A DNA stretch of 26,162 nt from positions 1-26,162 of the forward strand of contig JBFJVZ010000050.1 in assembly GCA_041623895.1 (NCBI GenBank), read 5' to 3'. This DNA is from JBFJVZ01 sp041623895 (GTDB lineage Bacteria; Planctomycetota; Planctomycetia; Pirellulales; Pirellulaceae). The notes beneath the pieces were generated by a model, which was not told where the DNA came from, did no database searches, and was given only the letters and a program-made list of their open reading frames with translations. The position numbers were made by a program, and so were the translations under genes. Below are positions 8,935 through 16,358 of this stretch, piece by piece (the first letter of the stretch is position 1; each line of letters starts with the position of its first letter).

Positions 8935-9199
8935 GCATTTCTCGGAATAACCGCCGTTAAGCTCAAACTTTGACCTCCGCCGCCGCCCTGAAAGCTGGCT
9001 CTGGGTGCCAGGCGACACCGCCGTCACGACCCGAACAATCGGGACGAGCCTGCCCCACTGGCGGCGAAAGAACCCCTGTAATCGGCGGAGATGTCAAGAC
9101 TGGGCGTCGGGAACTCCGAAGTGGATACCGAAGGAACCGGCTATTCGTCGTGTGAGGAATGTCGTTTTCGCATCGGATCCTACGTTCAATCGGGTTGCC
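8935..9199. other. remainder of divergent intergenic region
   Basis: The whole gap between the divergent genes at 8804 (minus) and 9200 (plus) is 395 bp. Apart from the minus-strand promoter candidate at 8906-8934, I see no RNA gene, repeat or terminator. A TTGACC at 8970-8975 has no acceptable -10 partner. The frame of the TolC-like gene is open through this stretch, but the translated sequence there (Arg/Pro/Trp-rich) looks non-coding. Confidence 0.4.
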
Positions 9200-12094
9200 G
9201 TGGATACTTGCCGTACCAATCGCTACGCCCTGATCGCCGCCCTGCTGTTTTCCGTGCTTGGGGTATGCGCGGGCTGTCATCGTCAATACTACCGCAAGCA
9301 GGCGGACAACGAGGCGCACGCATTGATTGCGGAGAAGTCGCGTCACGTGGCTAGACCACCCCTGATGCCGGTCAACATCGACATCGGTCGCAACAGCCGC
9401 ATGTTCAATCCATTCGATTTGGACTTTCAGCCAATGCCGGTGGATGATCCGGCCTCACATCGGTACATGCAGTGTGTCGATGGTCGCCGTGGTTACCCGA
9501 TGTGGCACGCAGCTGGTGTGACAAATACGACCGAGAATCCTGATTGGTGGCAATTCTTGCCGCTGGACGAGAACGGTGTGTTGGTCCTGGACGCCGATAC
9601 CGCTGTTCGCATCGCCCTGCTGCAGTCTCCCGATTACCAGCGGCAGCGCGAACAACTTTATCTATCCGCACTGGATGTCAGCAGCGAACGATTCCGGTTT
9701 GATTCGCAGTTCTTTGGCGGTGCAAACACAGCCATCGATGTGCGAGCGGAGGGCGGCATCCCCGGCAGTTCCAATGCGTTCGTCTCGAGATACGAGTTGG
9801 GTGCCGACAGCAATGGGCTGAATGATCTGGTGGTGCGGCGAGCATTCGCCACGGGCGGTGAACTCGTCGCCGGAGTTGCCAACAATATCACCTGGGCTTT
9901 GAGCGGACCGAGTTCACAAACCGCGACGACGATCCTGGATTTTTCTCTAATCCAACCGTTGTTGCGGGGCGCAGGTCGTGATCGCGTGCTTGAACGATTG
10001 ACCCTGGCCGAGCGCCGATTGCTTTCCAACGTCCGCGCCTTTGAACGTTACCGACGCGCGTTTTACTTGAACATCACTGTCGGTCGCGGTATTGAAAGCA
10101 CGGTTCAGCGCAGCGGCGGTGTCTTTGGCGTTGGACTGGGCGGATTCACCGGACTTGGTAGCGGCTTTGCAGGACTCGGCGGCGGTGGCGGCGGATTCGG
10201 CGGCGGCGGCGGCGTGCCGCAAGCGGGCGGTTTCTTTGGTTTGCTGCAGGACCAATTGCAGATTCAAAACTTGGAAGAGAACATTTCGCGGCTGAGCGAA
10301 AACCTGTTGGTGCTGGATAACACGCTGATCGAATTATTGACCACGATTCCGGATGACCCCGAAGCAATCATTCGTCAGCGATTGCAGGTCGCACAGGCGC
10401 GTTCCGCGTTGCTGAATGCGCAAAATCAGTTGCTGTCGCGGCAAGCTGCGTATCAGGCGTCGCTGGATGAATTCCTGGGCCAACTTGGCTTGCCGCCCTA
10501 TATCTGTGTTCGCATCGACGATCCCGTGCTGCAGCGGTTTGAGTTAATTGATCGCGAATTGCGCAGCCGCCGCGAGTCGCTGATCGGTGTCCGCACAGCG
10601 GTTGGGCAAATCAACGTCGAATTGTTGGGCGAAACACGGTCCGTCGTCGATCAGAATACCGGATTGCCGGAAACACAGATCGAGTGGACGCCGTCCGTCG
10701 CGGAAAAATTCCGACGCCTTCGCGAAGAGTTTCAGCCGCTGGTTGAATTCAACAAGATGCTGCTGGAACAAGATCTGCCACGGATCGCCAGCGATATCGA
10801 CCGTCTCAAGGGAGCATTGCCCAAGCGCCAGTCACAAAACTCAACTTTGATCGATTTGTATCGGCAGGAACGTGAGAATATATGCACGCTGCTGAATCTG
10901 GAAGAAGTGGATGAGTCGATTTTCGACATCAGCGAGCTTCCCGGGACGGTTGATCGCCTGATTGCCGATTACCAGAAGCTGCAAATGCGGCTGGCCTCCT
11001 ACACCCAGCGGCTGCTGGACCTGGATCAAACGATTCAGCAATTCATCGCACGTGGCGGCGGCGATGCAACGCCTCGCGAACTGGCGAAGCAGTTGCGTGA
11101 CGAGGTGATTTTGCCGTCTCAGGATTTATTGGCCGAACTCGGTGACGACGTCTTGGCACTGCAACTGATTCAAGCCCGCGCACGAACCGAAAGTGTCTTG
11201 TTGCCCGAAGTCGACATCGATCCAGCTACCGCCTTTGCCATTGCCCGCAAAAATCGCCGTGACTGGGCAAATGCTCGCGCATCGCTAGTTGATTCTTGGC
11301 GGCTGATTGAGTTTAACGCGGACGACCTCGAGAGCAGCTTGGATTTGACATTCAGGGGAGAGATGTCCAACGATGGTAACAACCCATTCAAGCTCGATTC
11401 CGACTCCGGGCGTCTGCGAGTTGGCTTGGAATGGGATGCACCGATCACACGATTGCAGGAACGCAATACGTATCGGCAATCGCTGATCGAATTCGAGCAA
11501 GCCAAACGAACCTATTACCAGTACGAAGACGGAATCTGGCGATTGCTGCGCGGGCAAGTGCGCCAGCTGCAGCTAAACCGATTTAACTTCGAGTTGGGAC
11601 GTCAGTCGGTTCGCATCGCCGCGGCACAGATTGAATTGAATGACGACATCCGCTCGTTCCGCGACGCGAGAGGCTTGAGCAGTGGTCCCACTGCCGCTCG
11701 AGATACCATTTCTGCTTTGGAAGACTTGTTGAACTCGCAAAACTCGCTGTTGAATATCTACGTCAACTATGAAGTCGTCCGCCGCGGTCTCGACTTAGAC
11801 CTGGGGACCATGGAACTGACACCCGAAGGGTTATGGATCGATCCCGGTAGCGTCTCCTCAGACGATCTGCTGATGCTGCCCGGCACGTCCGCCGGCGGCA
11901 TGCTCGAGTGCGGTTGTAACGAATGTGGACTACCGCTCGAAAGTTCGCCCACCGAGGCGATCTACGGCGTCAGCTATCAACTCGAACCTGTGCCGGGCTC
12001 TGACGTGATTGGTGAGATTCCGCAGGCGATGGTTCCCAACGTCGCATCGCCGGTGCGCGATGCCGATGCTCCGCTTGATGATCCGCAGCCTTAG
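9200..12094 (+). CDS. oversized TolC-like outer-membrane efflux lipoprotein with glycine-rich insert, 964 aa
   Basis: The GTG at 9200 places a signal sequence at the start (TNRYALIAALLFSVLGVCAGC), with a possible lipobox ending at C26, then HRQYYRKQADNEA. Such Cys-then-YYR.QAD starts occur in other planctomycete TolC-like proteins as I recall them. Two long helical regions typical of outer-membrane efflux proteins follow: RIALLQSPDYQRQREQLYLSAL and VIRRAFATGGELVAGV early, and RQSLIEFEQAKRTYYQYEDG, LEDLLNSQNSLLNIYVNYE late. Between them are a glycine-rich segment (about residues 306-345) and extra coiled-coil sequence, making it about twice the normal TolC length (430-500). The C-terminus has ECGCNECG. 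Expected to sit in the outer membrane as a channel for export; substrate unknown. No clear Shine-Dalgarno supports the start, and an upstream GTG at 9152 is possible. Confidence 0.8.
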   Translation: MDTCRTNRYALIAALLFSVLGVCAGCHRQYYRKQADNEAHALIAEKSRHVARPPLMPVNIDIGRNSRMFNPFDLDFQPMPVDDPASHRYMQCVDGRRGYPMWHAAGVTNTTENPDWWQFLPLDENGVLVLDADTAVRIALLQSPDYQRQREQLYLSALDVSSERFRFDSQFFGGANTAIDVRAEGGIPGSSNAFVSRYELGADSNGLNDLVVRRAFATGGELVAGVANNITWALSGPSSQTATTILDFSLIQPLLRGAGRDRVLERLTLAERRLLSNVRAFERYRRAFYLNITVGRGIESTVQRSGGVFGVGLGGFTGLGSGFAGLGGGGGGFGGGGGVPQAGGFFGLLQDQLQIQNLEENISRLSENLLVLDNTLIELLTTIPDDPEAIIRQRLQVAQARSALLNAQNQLLSRQAAYQASLDEFLGQLGLPPYICVRIDDPVLQRFELIDRELRSRRESLIGVRTAVGQINVELLGETRSVVDQNTGLPETQIEWTPSVAEKFRRLREEFQPLVEFNKMLLEQDLPRIASDIDRLKGALPKRQSQNSTLIDLYRQERENICTLLNLEEVDESIFDISELPGTVDRLIADYQKLQMRLASYTQRLLDLDQTIQQFIARGGGDATPRELAKQLRDEVILPSQDLLAELGDDVLALQLIQARARTESVLLPEVDIDPATAFAIARKNRRDWANARASLVDSWRLIEFNADDLESSLDLTFRGEMSNDGNNPFKLDSDSGRLRVGLEWDAPITRLQERNTYRQSLIEFEQAKRTYYQYEDGIWRLLRGQVRQLQLNRFNFELGRQSVRIAAAQIELNDDIRSFRDARGLSSGPTAARDTISALEDLLNSQNSLLNIYVNYEVVRRGLDLDLGTMELTPEGLWIDPGSVSSDDLLMLPGTSAGGMLECGCNECGLPLESSPTEAIYGVSYQLEPVPGSDVIGEIPQAMVPNVASPVRDADAPLDDPQP

Positions 12095-12123
12095 CATCGG
12101 ATCCTCTGGATCTGATCAGCCTG

Positions 12124-12231
12124 CTAGAGCATTTTCATCATTGATGTGGAATGATTGGTAGGCCAGGACTTGTCCTGGCGCCTTATTGCCAGGACAAGTC
12201 GTGGCCTACGAGATATCTGAAAATGCGCTAG
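12124..12231. repeat. 108-bp MITE/REP-like element with 14-bp terminal inverted repeats
   Basis: The left end CTAGAGCATTTTCA (12124-12137) and right end TGAAAATGCGCTAG (12218-12231) are inverted repeats matching at 13 of 14 positions. The interior contains a strong hairpin module (12159-12208). A shorter copy with the same outer parts but without a 55-bp internal segment is found at 25945-25997. It has no coding capacity, so any mobility would need a transposase supplied from elsewhere. It may also end transcription of the TolC-like gene, although it has no T-run. Confidence 0.8.
12159..12208. repeat. internal long hairpin of the repeat element
   Basis: Two 21-nt arms (12159-12179 and 12188-12208) are inverted copies differing at one position, separated by the 8-nt loop GCCTTATT. 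The left arm itself contains a smaller palindrome, GCCAGGAC-TT-GTCCTGGC (12162-12179), so alternative folds are possible. Confidence 0.85.
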
Positions 12232-12253
12232 CTGACAAACTCGGAGGCTGTCC

Positions 12254-12272
12254 TCGAATTCTCCGAATTCGA
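12254..12272. promoter_or_regulatory. perfect 8-bp inverted repeat, possible operator
   Basis: TCGAATTC and GAATTCGA flank a 3-nt TCC spacer. The site lies 127 bp upstream of the thioredoxin-like gene that heads the two-component cluster. The size and symmetry suit a dimeric regulator, but no second copy was noticed in the window. Confidence 0.35.
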
Positions 12273-12398
12273 TCAGCAAGCTGAATGCCTGAGCGTGTTA
12301 CAAAGACGTTACCCTGCAACGCCGTTTTCGCTCGTATCATTCAACGGTGGGCGAGCATCGATCGGACTCGCCACAATCACGTAAGTGGGAGCCGAGAG

Positions 12399-13730
12399 AT
12401 GTCACGCAGGTTTGGGTTTGTAGCAGTATTGTTTTTCGGGATCTCGTGCCTACCTTTGGGCCTGTGGGCCTGTGGTAACTACGGCGATCGGGACCGTCGC
12501 CCGCTGGCGGAGTTGGTCCCCGCGTTGAGCAGCTTCGCCCAATCCGGCGAACACGCACAGCGGAATACGCCCGAGGAAAACGGGGCCCAACAAGCCGAGT
12601 TGGTTCGCGCGCTCCGACAACATGGGCAGGCAGCCGTGGACGCCTTGATCGGGCAACGCAGCAGATGGGCCGCCGGCAACGGCGAGGCCAATGATCCTGG
12701 CAGGCTCAAGCGGCTGGATGACTTGATCGATCGGGTCGCGGGACAGAGACATGCGATCAACTCGAGACTGTTCTGGCACACCTCCCTGGAATCCGCGCAA
12801 CGTGATTCGCAAGCAACGGGTCGGCCGATCCTTAGTTTGCGGCTCCTGGGGCGTTTGGACGAAGACTTCAGTTGTGCCAACAGCCGATTCTTTCGCACCA
12901 CACTCTATCCAGATCCGGAAATCTCCGAACAATTACGGCAGCAGTTCGTCTTGCATTGGTCACCGGTTCGCGAAGTCCCGCAGGTAACGATCGATCTTGG
13001 CAACGGCAGAAAACTTCAGCGGCCACTGACGGGCAACAGCGTTCATCTAGTCCTGGACCCGCAGGGTCGACCGATCGACGCCATGCCCGGTCTCGTTTCG
13101 GCAACGGAGTTTTCGAAGTGGCTTGCCGGGGCAACCAAACTTTGGCAGCAAATCGAAAATGCTGAACCGAAAGAGCTTGTCTCCGTCATTGCCAATTACC
13201 ATCGCCTGCAGGCTCAGCAAGCACGCGAGCGGTCAACGATGGCCATCCAACCGGGGCAAGCTGTTACCGAACTCGACCCGACCGACAGGCGTTGGAATGA
13301 TGCTGCGGGTGAATACCGAGTACGGGGACTATCGATCCAGGCCCAAACGCTCATTGCCCAGCAGGTACCCGCTGAAGTCGCCATGCCGCTGGCAGTGAGC
13401 AAGAGTTTTATGGAAACTCCCCTGCTGCGGATGGTACGTCAGCTAGATGAAAACATCACTCGCGACACGGCGTTTAACCTGCTGGGACTAAAACCCAAGA
13501 TCGATGACTGGTTTGCTGAAGCGGCAGAAGATCATGCGTTGACCTATGAATCATTGACCCATCGGATTTATGCTGAAGTATTCCTGATGCCATTGACCGA
13601 TCCCTGGCTGGGACTATCGCCAAATGATCAATTCGTCGCCTTACCCAATGGCGGCCGCCTCGAGCCCGCAGCGTCGCAGTCCGCCCGGTTGAAACAAATG
13701 CTGTCCGGAATCAGTTTTCGCAGGGACTAA
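12399..13730 (+). CDS. thioredoxin-like-fold lipoprotein without CxxC, 443 aa
   Basis: The ATG at 12399 has GGAG 8 nt upstream and starts a signal peptide (RFGFVAVLFFGISCLPLGLWAC) with a plausible LWAC lipobox; the open frame further upstream (from 12285) is rejected. A helical region follows, then a segment resembling the thioredoxin-like proteins that act on 'A...GRPIL' contexts: LESAQRDSQATGRPILSLRL, SCANSRFFR where CxxC would be expected, and LRQQFVLHW (about residues 130-190). Only one cysteine remains at that place, so classical disulfide exchange is unlikely. The C-terminal half (VIANYHRLQAQQARERST, then PWLGLSPNDQFVALPNGG) is unrecognised. The stop is 5 bp before the response-regulator start, so it is probably co-transcribed and may function with the sensor kinase at the periplasmic side. 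The fold assignment is moderate; the role is inference. Confidence 0.65.
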   Translation: MSRRFGFVAVLFFGISCLPLGLWACGNYGDRDRRPLAELVPALSSFAQSGEHAQRNTPEENGAQQAELVRALRQHGQAAVDALIGQRSRWAAGNGEANDPGRLKRLDDLIDRVAGQRHAINSRLFWHTSLESAQRDSQATGRPILSLRLLGRLDEDFSCANSRFFRTTLYPDPEISEQLRQQFVLHWSPVREVPQVTIDLGNGRKLQRPLTGNSVHLVLDPQGRPIDAMPGLVSATEFSKWLAGATKLWQQIENAEPKELVSVIANYHRLQAQQARERSTMAIQPGQAVTELDPTDRRWNDAAGEYRVRGLSIQAQTLIAQQVPAEVAMPLAVSKSFMETPLLRMVRQLDENITRDTAFNLLGLKPKIDDWFAEAAEDHALTYESLTHRIYAEVFLMPLTDPWLGLSPNDQFVALPNGGRLEPAASQSARLKQMLSGISFRRD

Positions 13731-13735
13731 AGTCT

Positions 13736-14455
13736 TTGAGCTCCAAAAGCATCCTGACGATCGAAGACGATCCCGCGATTCGCCGCGGGATCGTCGATTC
13801 CTTGAAGGCGACCGGCTATGTCGTCTGGCAAGCCGAGCGCGCCGACAGCGGCGTGGAGCTGGCGCTGACCAGGCCCTGTGATCTGGTGCTGCTGGATTTG
13901 GTCTTGCCCGGCGGCGATGGATTGAGCGTTCTGCAGCAAATCCACAACGAAAAACCGACATTGCCGGTCATCATCTTGACCGCGCGGGGCGAAGAAACGG
14001 ATCGGGTCAAAGGACTCAAGCTTGGTGCCGATGACTACGTCGTCAAACCGTTCAGCGTTGACGAACTACTCGCCCGCGTGGAAGCCGTGTTGCGGCGTTC
14101 GCCCGCGCGGCCGGCGACTCATCCGACGTTGAAGCTGCCAGCGGGCAACATCGATTGGACGACTCGTGAGATCGCATCGTCAACAGGCACAAGGCAATCA
14201 TTGTCCGAACGTGAACTAGCTCTGCTGGATTACCTGGCACGACATCCGGGCCGGCCGATTAGTCGCGACGAACTTCTCCGTGGTGTTTGGCAAATCGATG
14301 CCAAAGGTGTCTCGACCCGGACCGTGGACATGCACATCGCCCGGCTGCGGGAAAAAATCCAAGACGCTGGCAACGAAAGTGAGGTGATTAAGACAATTCG
14401 CGGTCGCGGCTACATGCTCGATTCAAACTACGTGATCAACGAGGACGAATGTTGA
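13736..14455 (+). CDS. OmpR/PhoB-family response regulator, 239 aa
   Basis: Receiver domain (about residues 4-115) with the acidic pair E10-D11-D12, phospho-acceptor D54 in LVLLDLVLPGGDG, T82 in IILTARGEE and K104 in DDYVVKPFSVDELLARV. A winged-helix DNA-binding domain (about 140-232) follows, with LSERELALLDYLARHPG, SRDELLRGVW and RTVDMHIARLREKI ending IKTIRGRGYML. All key phosphorelay residues are present. The start is a TTG, 5 bp after the preceding stop, with AGGGA about 10 nt upstream inside that gene's end. The 3' end overlaps the histidine-kinase start by 7 nt, the usual sign of a co-translated partner pair. The protein is a cytoplasmic transcription factor activated by phosphorylation; its target genes are unknown but may include this cluster. 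Confidence 0.93.
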   Translation: MSSKSILTIEDDPAIRRGIVDSLKATGYVVWQAERADSGVELALTRPCDLVLLDLVLPGGDGLSVLQQIHNEKPTLPVIILTARGEETDRVKGLKLGADDYVVKPFSVDELLARVEAVLRRSPARPATHPTLKLPAGNIDWTTREIASSTGTRQSLSERELALLDYLARHPGRPISRDELLRGVWQIDAKGVSTRTVDMHIARLREKIQDAGNESEVIKTIRGRGYMLDSNYVINEDEC

Positions 14456-16152
14456 TGAAAGCGTTTGTCTGGTTTGGCCGTTTGTCGACACGCCCCAAAG
14501 TACTGTGGGGCCTGTACGCAGTGGTTTTGCTGGGCGTCACATTTGGCCTGGCAGCGTTGTCAAAGCATGCGATTGATCTGAACAGCCGGCAGTGGGCAAC
14601 GGCGCACCGTGAGGCCCTGGAGCAAAATGTCCGCGTGGCGTTGTGGCGGCTTGACTCCCGGCTAGCTCCCTATTTGGCGACGTTGCACGACACGGCGGCA
14701 GCGGGTCGTCTGGGTTTCGCGTCCGGCAATCACCAAGACTTTGTGATCCGTCGTTTCGCAGTCACCAAGTTGCCCGGCAAGTCAGGAAAAAGTCGCTTCG
14801 AGTACACGGGAGTGCTGGCGTCGGAACCGGCTCTCGCCAACGATAATGAGGATCTAAACGACAAGATACCGGTCGAGCATCTGGTAACCGTCGTCGAACA
14901 GCTGCTACCGGAAGTTGATACGGTCGCGGATGCTGCAACAAGGTTGTGGCCGAACAACTCCTTGGTGCAAAGTTACTCACTACCCGAATCCCCAGTGGCT
15001 CAAAATGCAAGCCCACAGCGCGAGTTGGATAATCGCGCGATTGCGGTGCAGCAGCAGGTAATGAGTCTGAATGCGTACGACGTCGATCAGCAACCGGTCG
15101 AAATTCGACTTTCGCCGTTTTGGATTCGCAACCAGCTCGTGCTGGTCCGTAGTCGCAGCGATAACGCTCGGTTCTTTGAAGGAGTCTGGCTGGACTGGAC
15201 CGCACTAGAGCAATCGCTAAGCGAAGACATTGCTGATTTATTGCCGGACGTTGAATTCTTACCGATTCAGCAGGACGAGACCCCCGATCCGGCGCGTGCG
15301 CTGGCAGCATTACCTGTGGCCATCGTGCCGCAAGCGATCATCGCAGCCGGACCGGACTGGTCACCGACGCACACCGCCCTGATGCTCTGCTGGTTGGGGC
15401 TTGCCGCTGCCGCCATCGTGGCCGGCTTGGCGCTCGGCCGATTGATTGCGTTGAGCGAACGACGTGCTGCGTTCGTATCCGCCGTCACTCATGAATTGCG
15501 GACGCCGCTGACAACCTTTCGCCTCTACAGTGATTTGTTGGCCCGGGATATGGTGAGCAGCGAACAGGATCGCAAGGAATACTTACAGACGCTCCGCCGC
15601 GAAGCAGATCGATTGTCTCATTTGGTCGACAATGTGCTGCGCTATTCGCGGTTAGAACGGTCCTCCAGTGGTCCCGCGATTCAAACCGTGCAATTGTCCG
15701 AGTGGATCGAGCGGATCACGCCGCGTCTGAGCGAACGATTGCAATCCGCGGAGATGACACTGGAAGTTGCTCAGCAGGGCGACGGACAATGGCCGACCGA
15801 TCCGGCAGCCGTAGAGCAATTGGTTTTTAATCTGATTGACAATGCCGCCAAGTACGCCAAGGACGCCACAGACCGCCGCGTTCATCTGGAGGCGACCATC
15901 GACTCCGATCAGGTCACGATCAGCGTCACCGATCACGGCAACGGTGTCCCCGAAAACTTGCGTGCAACAATTTTTAAGCCGTTCGCGAAATCGGCCGAAC
16001 GCGCCGCCGAAACCGCCGCGGGCGTCGGGCTCGGCCTGGCGCTGGCTCGTCAAACCGCCGCTGCCTTGGGTGGCAGTCTGACTTACGAGCAGTCAAATGA
16101 AAACGGTGCTTGCTTCAGGGTCAAGTTGCCGGCCCGCAAAACGATCCTTTAA
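14449..16152 (+). CDS. membrane sensor histidine kinase, 567 aa
   Basis: The ATG at 14449 overlaps the regulator gene by 7 nt with GAGG upstream; the ATG at 14455 is an alternative. A first membrane helix (about residues 17-37) and a second (about 310-336, LMLCWLGLAAAAIVAGLALG) bound a periplasmic domain of about 270 residues with no recognised fold. The cytoplasmic part begins almost at once with the dimerisation/phosphoacceptor domain FVSAVTHELRTPLTTF, H348 being the phosphorylated histidine. The ATPase domain has the N box NLIDNAAKYA (N461-A470), G1 DHGNGVP from D495 and G2 GVGLGLALA from G525. No clear HAMP linker separates the second helix from H348. It is the cognate kinase of the adjacent OmpR-type regulator; the signal is unknown but is presumably sensed in the periplasm, where the co-encoded lipoprotein would also be. 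Confidence 0.93.
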   Translation: MLMKAFVWFGRLSTRPKVLWGLYAVVLLGVTFGLAALSKHAIDLNSRQWATAHREALEQNVRVALWRLDSRLAPYLATLHDTAAAGRLGFASGNHQDFVIRRFAVTKLPGKSGKSRFEYTGVLASEPALANDNEDLNDKIPVEHLVTVVEQLLPEVDTVADAATRLWPNNSLVQSYSLPESPVAQNASPQRELDNRAIAVQQQVMSLNAYDVDQQPVEIRLSPFWIRNQLVLVRSRSDNARFFEGVWLDWTALEQSLSEDIADLLPDVEFLPIQQDETPDPARALAALPVAIVPQAIIAAGPDWSPTHTALMLCWLGLAAAAIVAGLALGRLIALSERRAAFVSAVTHELRTPLTTFRLYSDLLARDMVSSEQDRKEYLQTLRREADRLSHLVDNVLRYSRLERSSSGPAIQTVQLSEWIERITPRLSERLQSAEMTLEVAQQGDGQWPTDPAAVEQLVFNLIDNAAKYAKDATDRRVHLEATIDSDQVTISVTDHGNGVPENLRATIFKPFAKSAERAAETAAGVGLGLALARQTAAALGGSLTYEQSNENGACFRVKLPARKTIL

Positions 16153-16232
16153 CGCGAAGCCGCAGGCGAGGCCATTCCTGTCCAGTCGCATACCGAGACG
16201 CAAGTACGAAAAACCGGAAAAAGCGATTCTGC

Positions 16233-16263
16233 CGATGTTGTTTTCGTCAATTTGACAACATCG
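16233..16263. repeat. inverted repeat in the kinase-dockerin intergenic region
   Basis: CGATGTTGT (16233-16241) and ACAACATCG (16255-16263) form a perfect 9-bp stem with a 13-nt loop. No T-run follows, so it is not a classical terminator. A TTGACA (16252-16257) lies inside it, but its -10 partner is poor. It may be a weak terminator for the kinase or a regulatory site for the former surface-protein gene. Confidence 0.45.
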
Positions 16264-16358
16264 AAACCGACTTTCATTCAAAGGTTAATTTTGCATTATG
16301 ATACACTGCTTGCATTATTTTCTTGCCGTTCTCGATTCTTATCACGTCCAAATTCTCT

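Larger units (their letters stand above)
12095..12398. other. intergenic region between the TolC-like gene and the thioredoxin-like/two-component cluster
   Basis: This 304-bp gap holds a 108-bp nested inverted-repeat element (12124-12231) and a short perfect inverted repeat (12254-12272), both listed separately. A TATCAT at 12335-12340 resembles a -10 box but has no matching -35. No gene is supported here. Confidence 0.6.
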
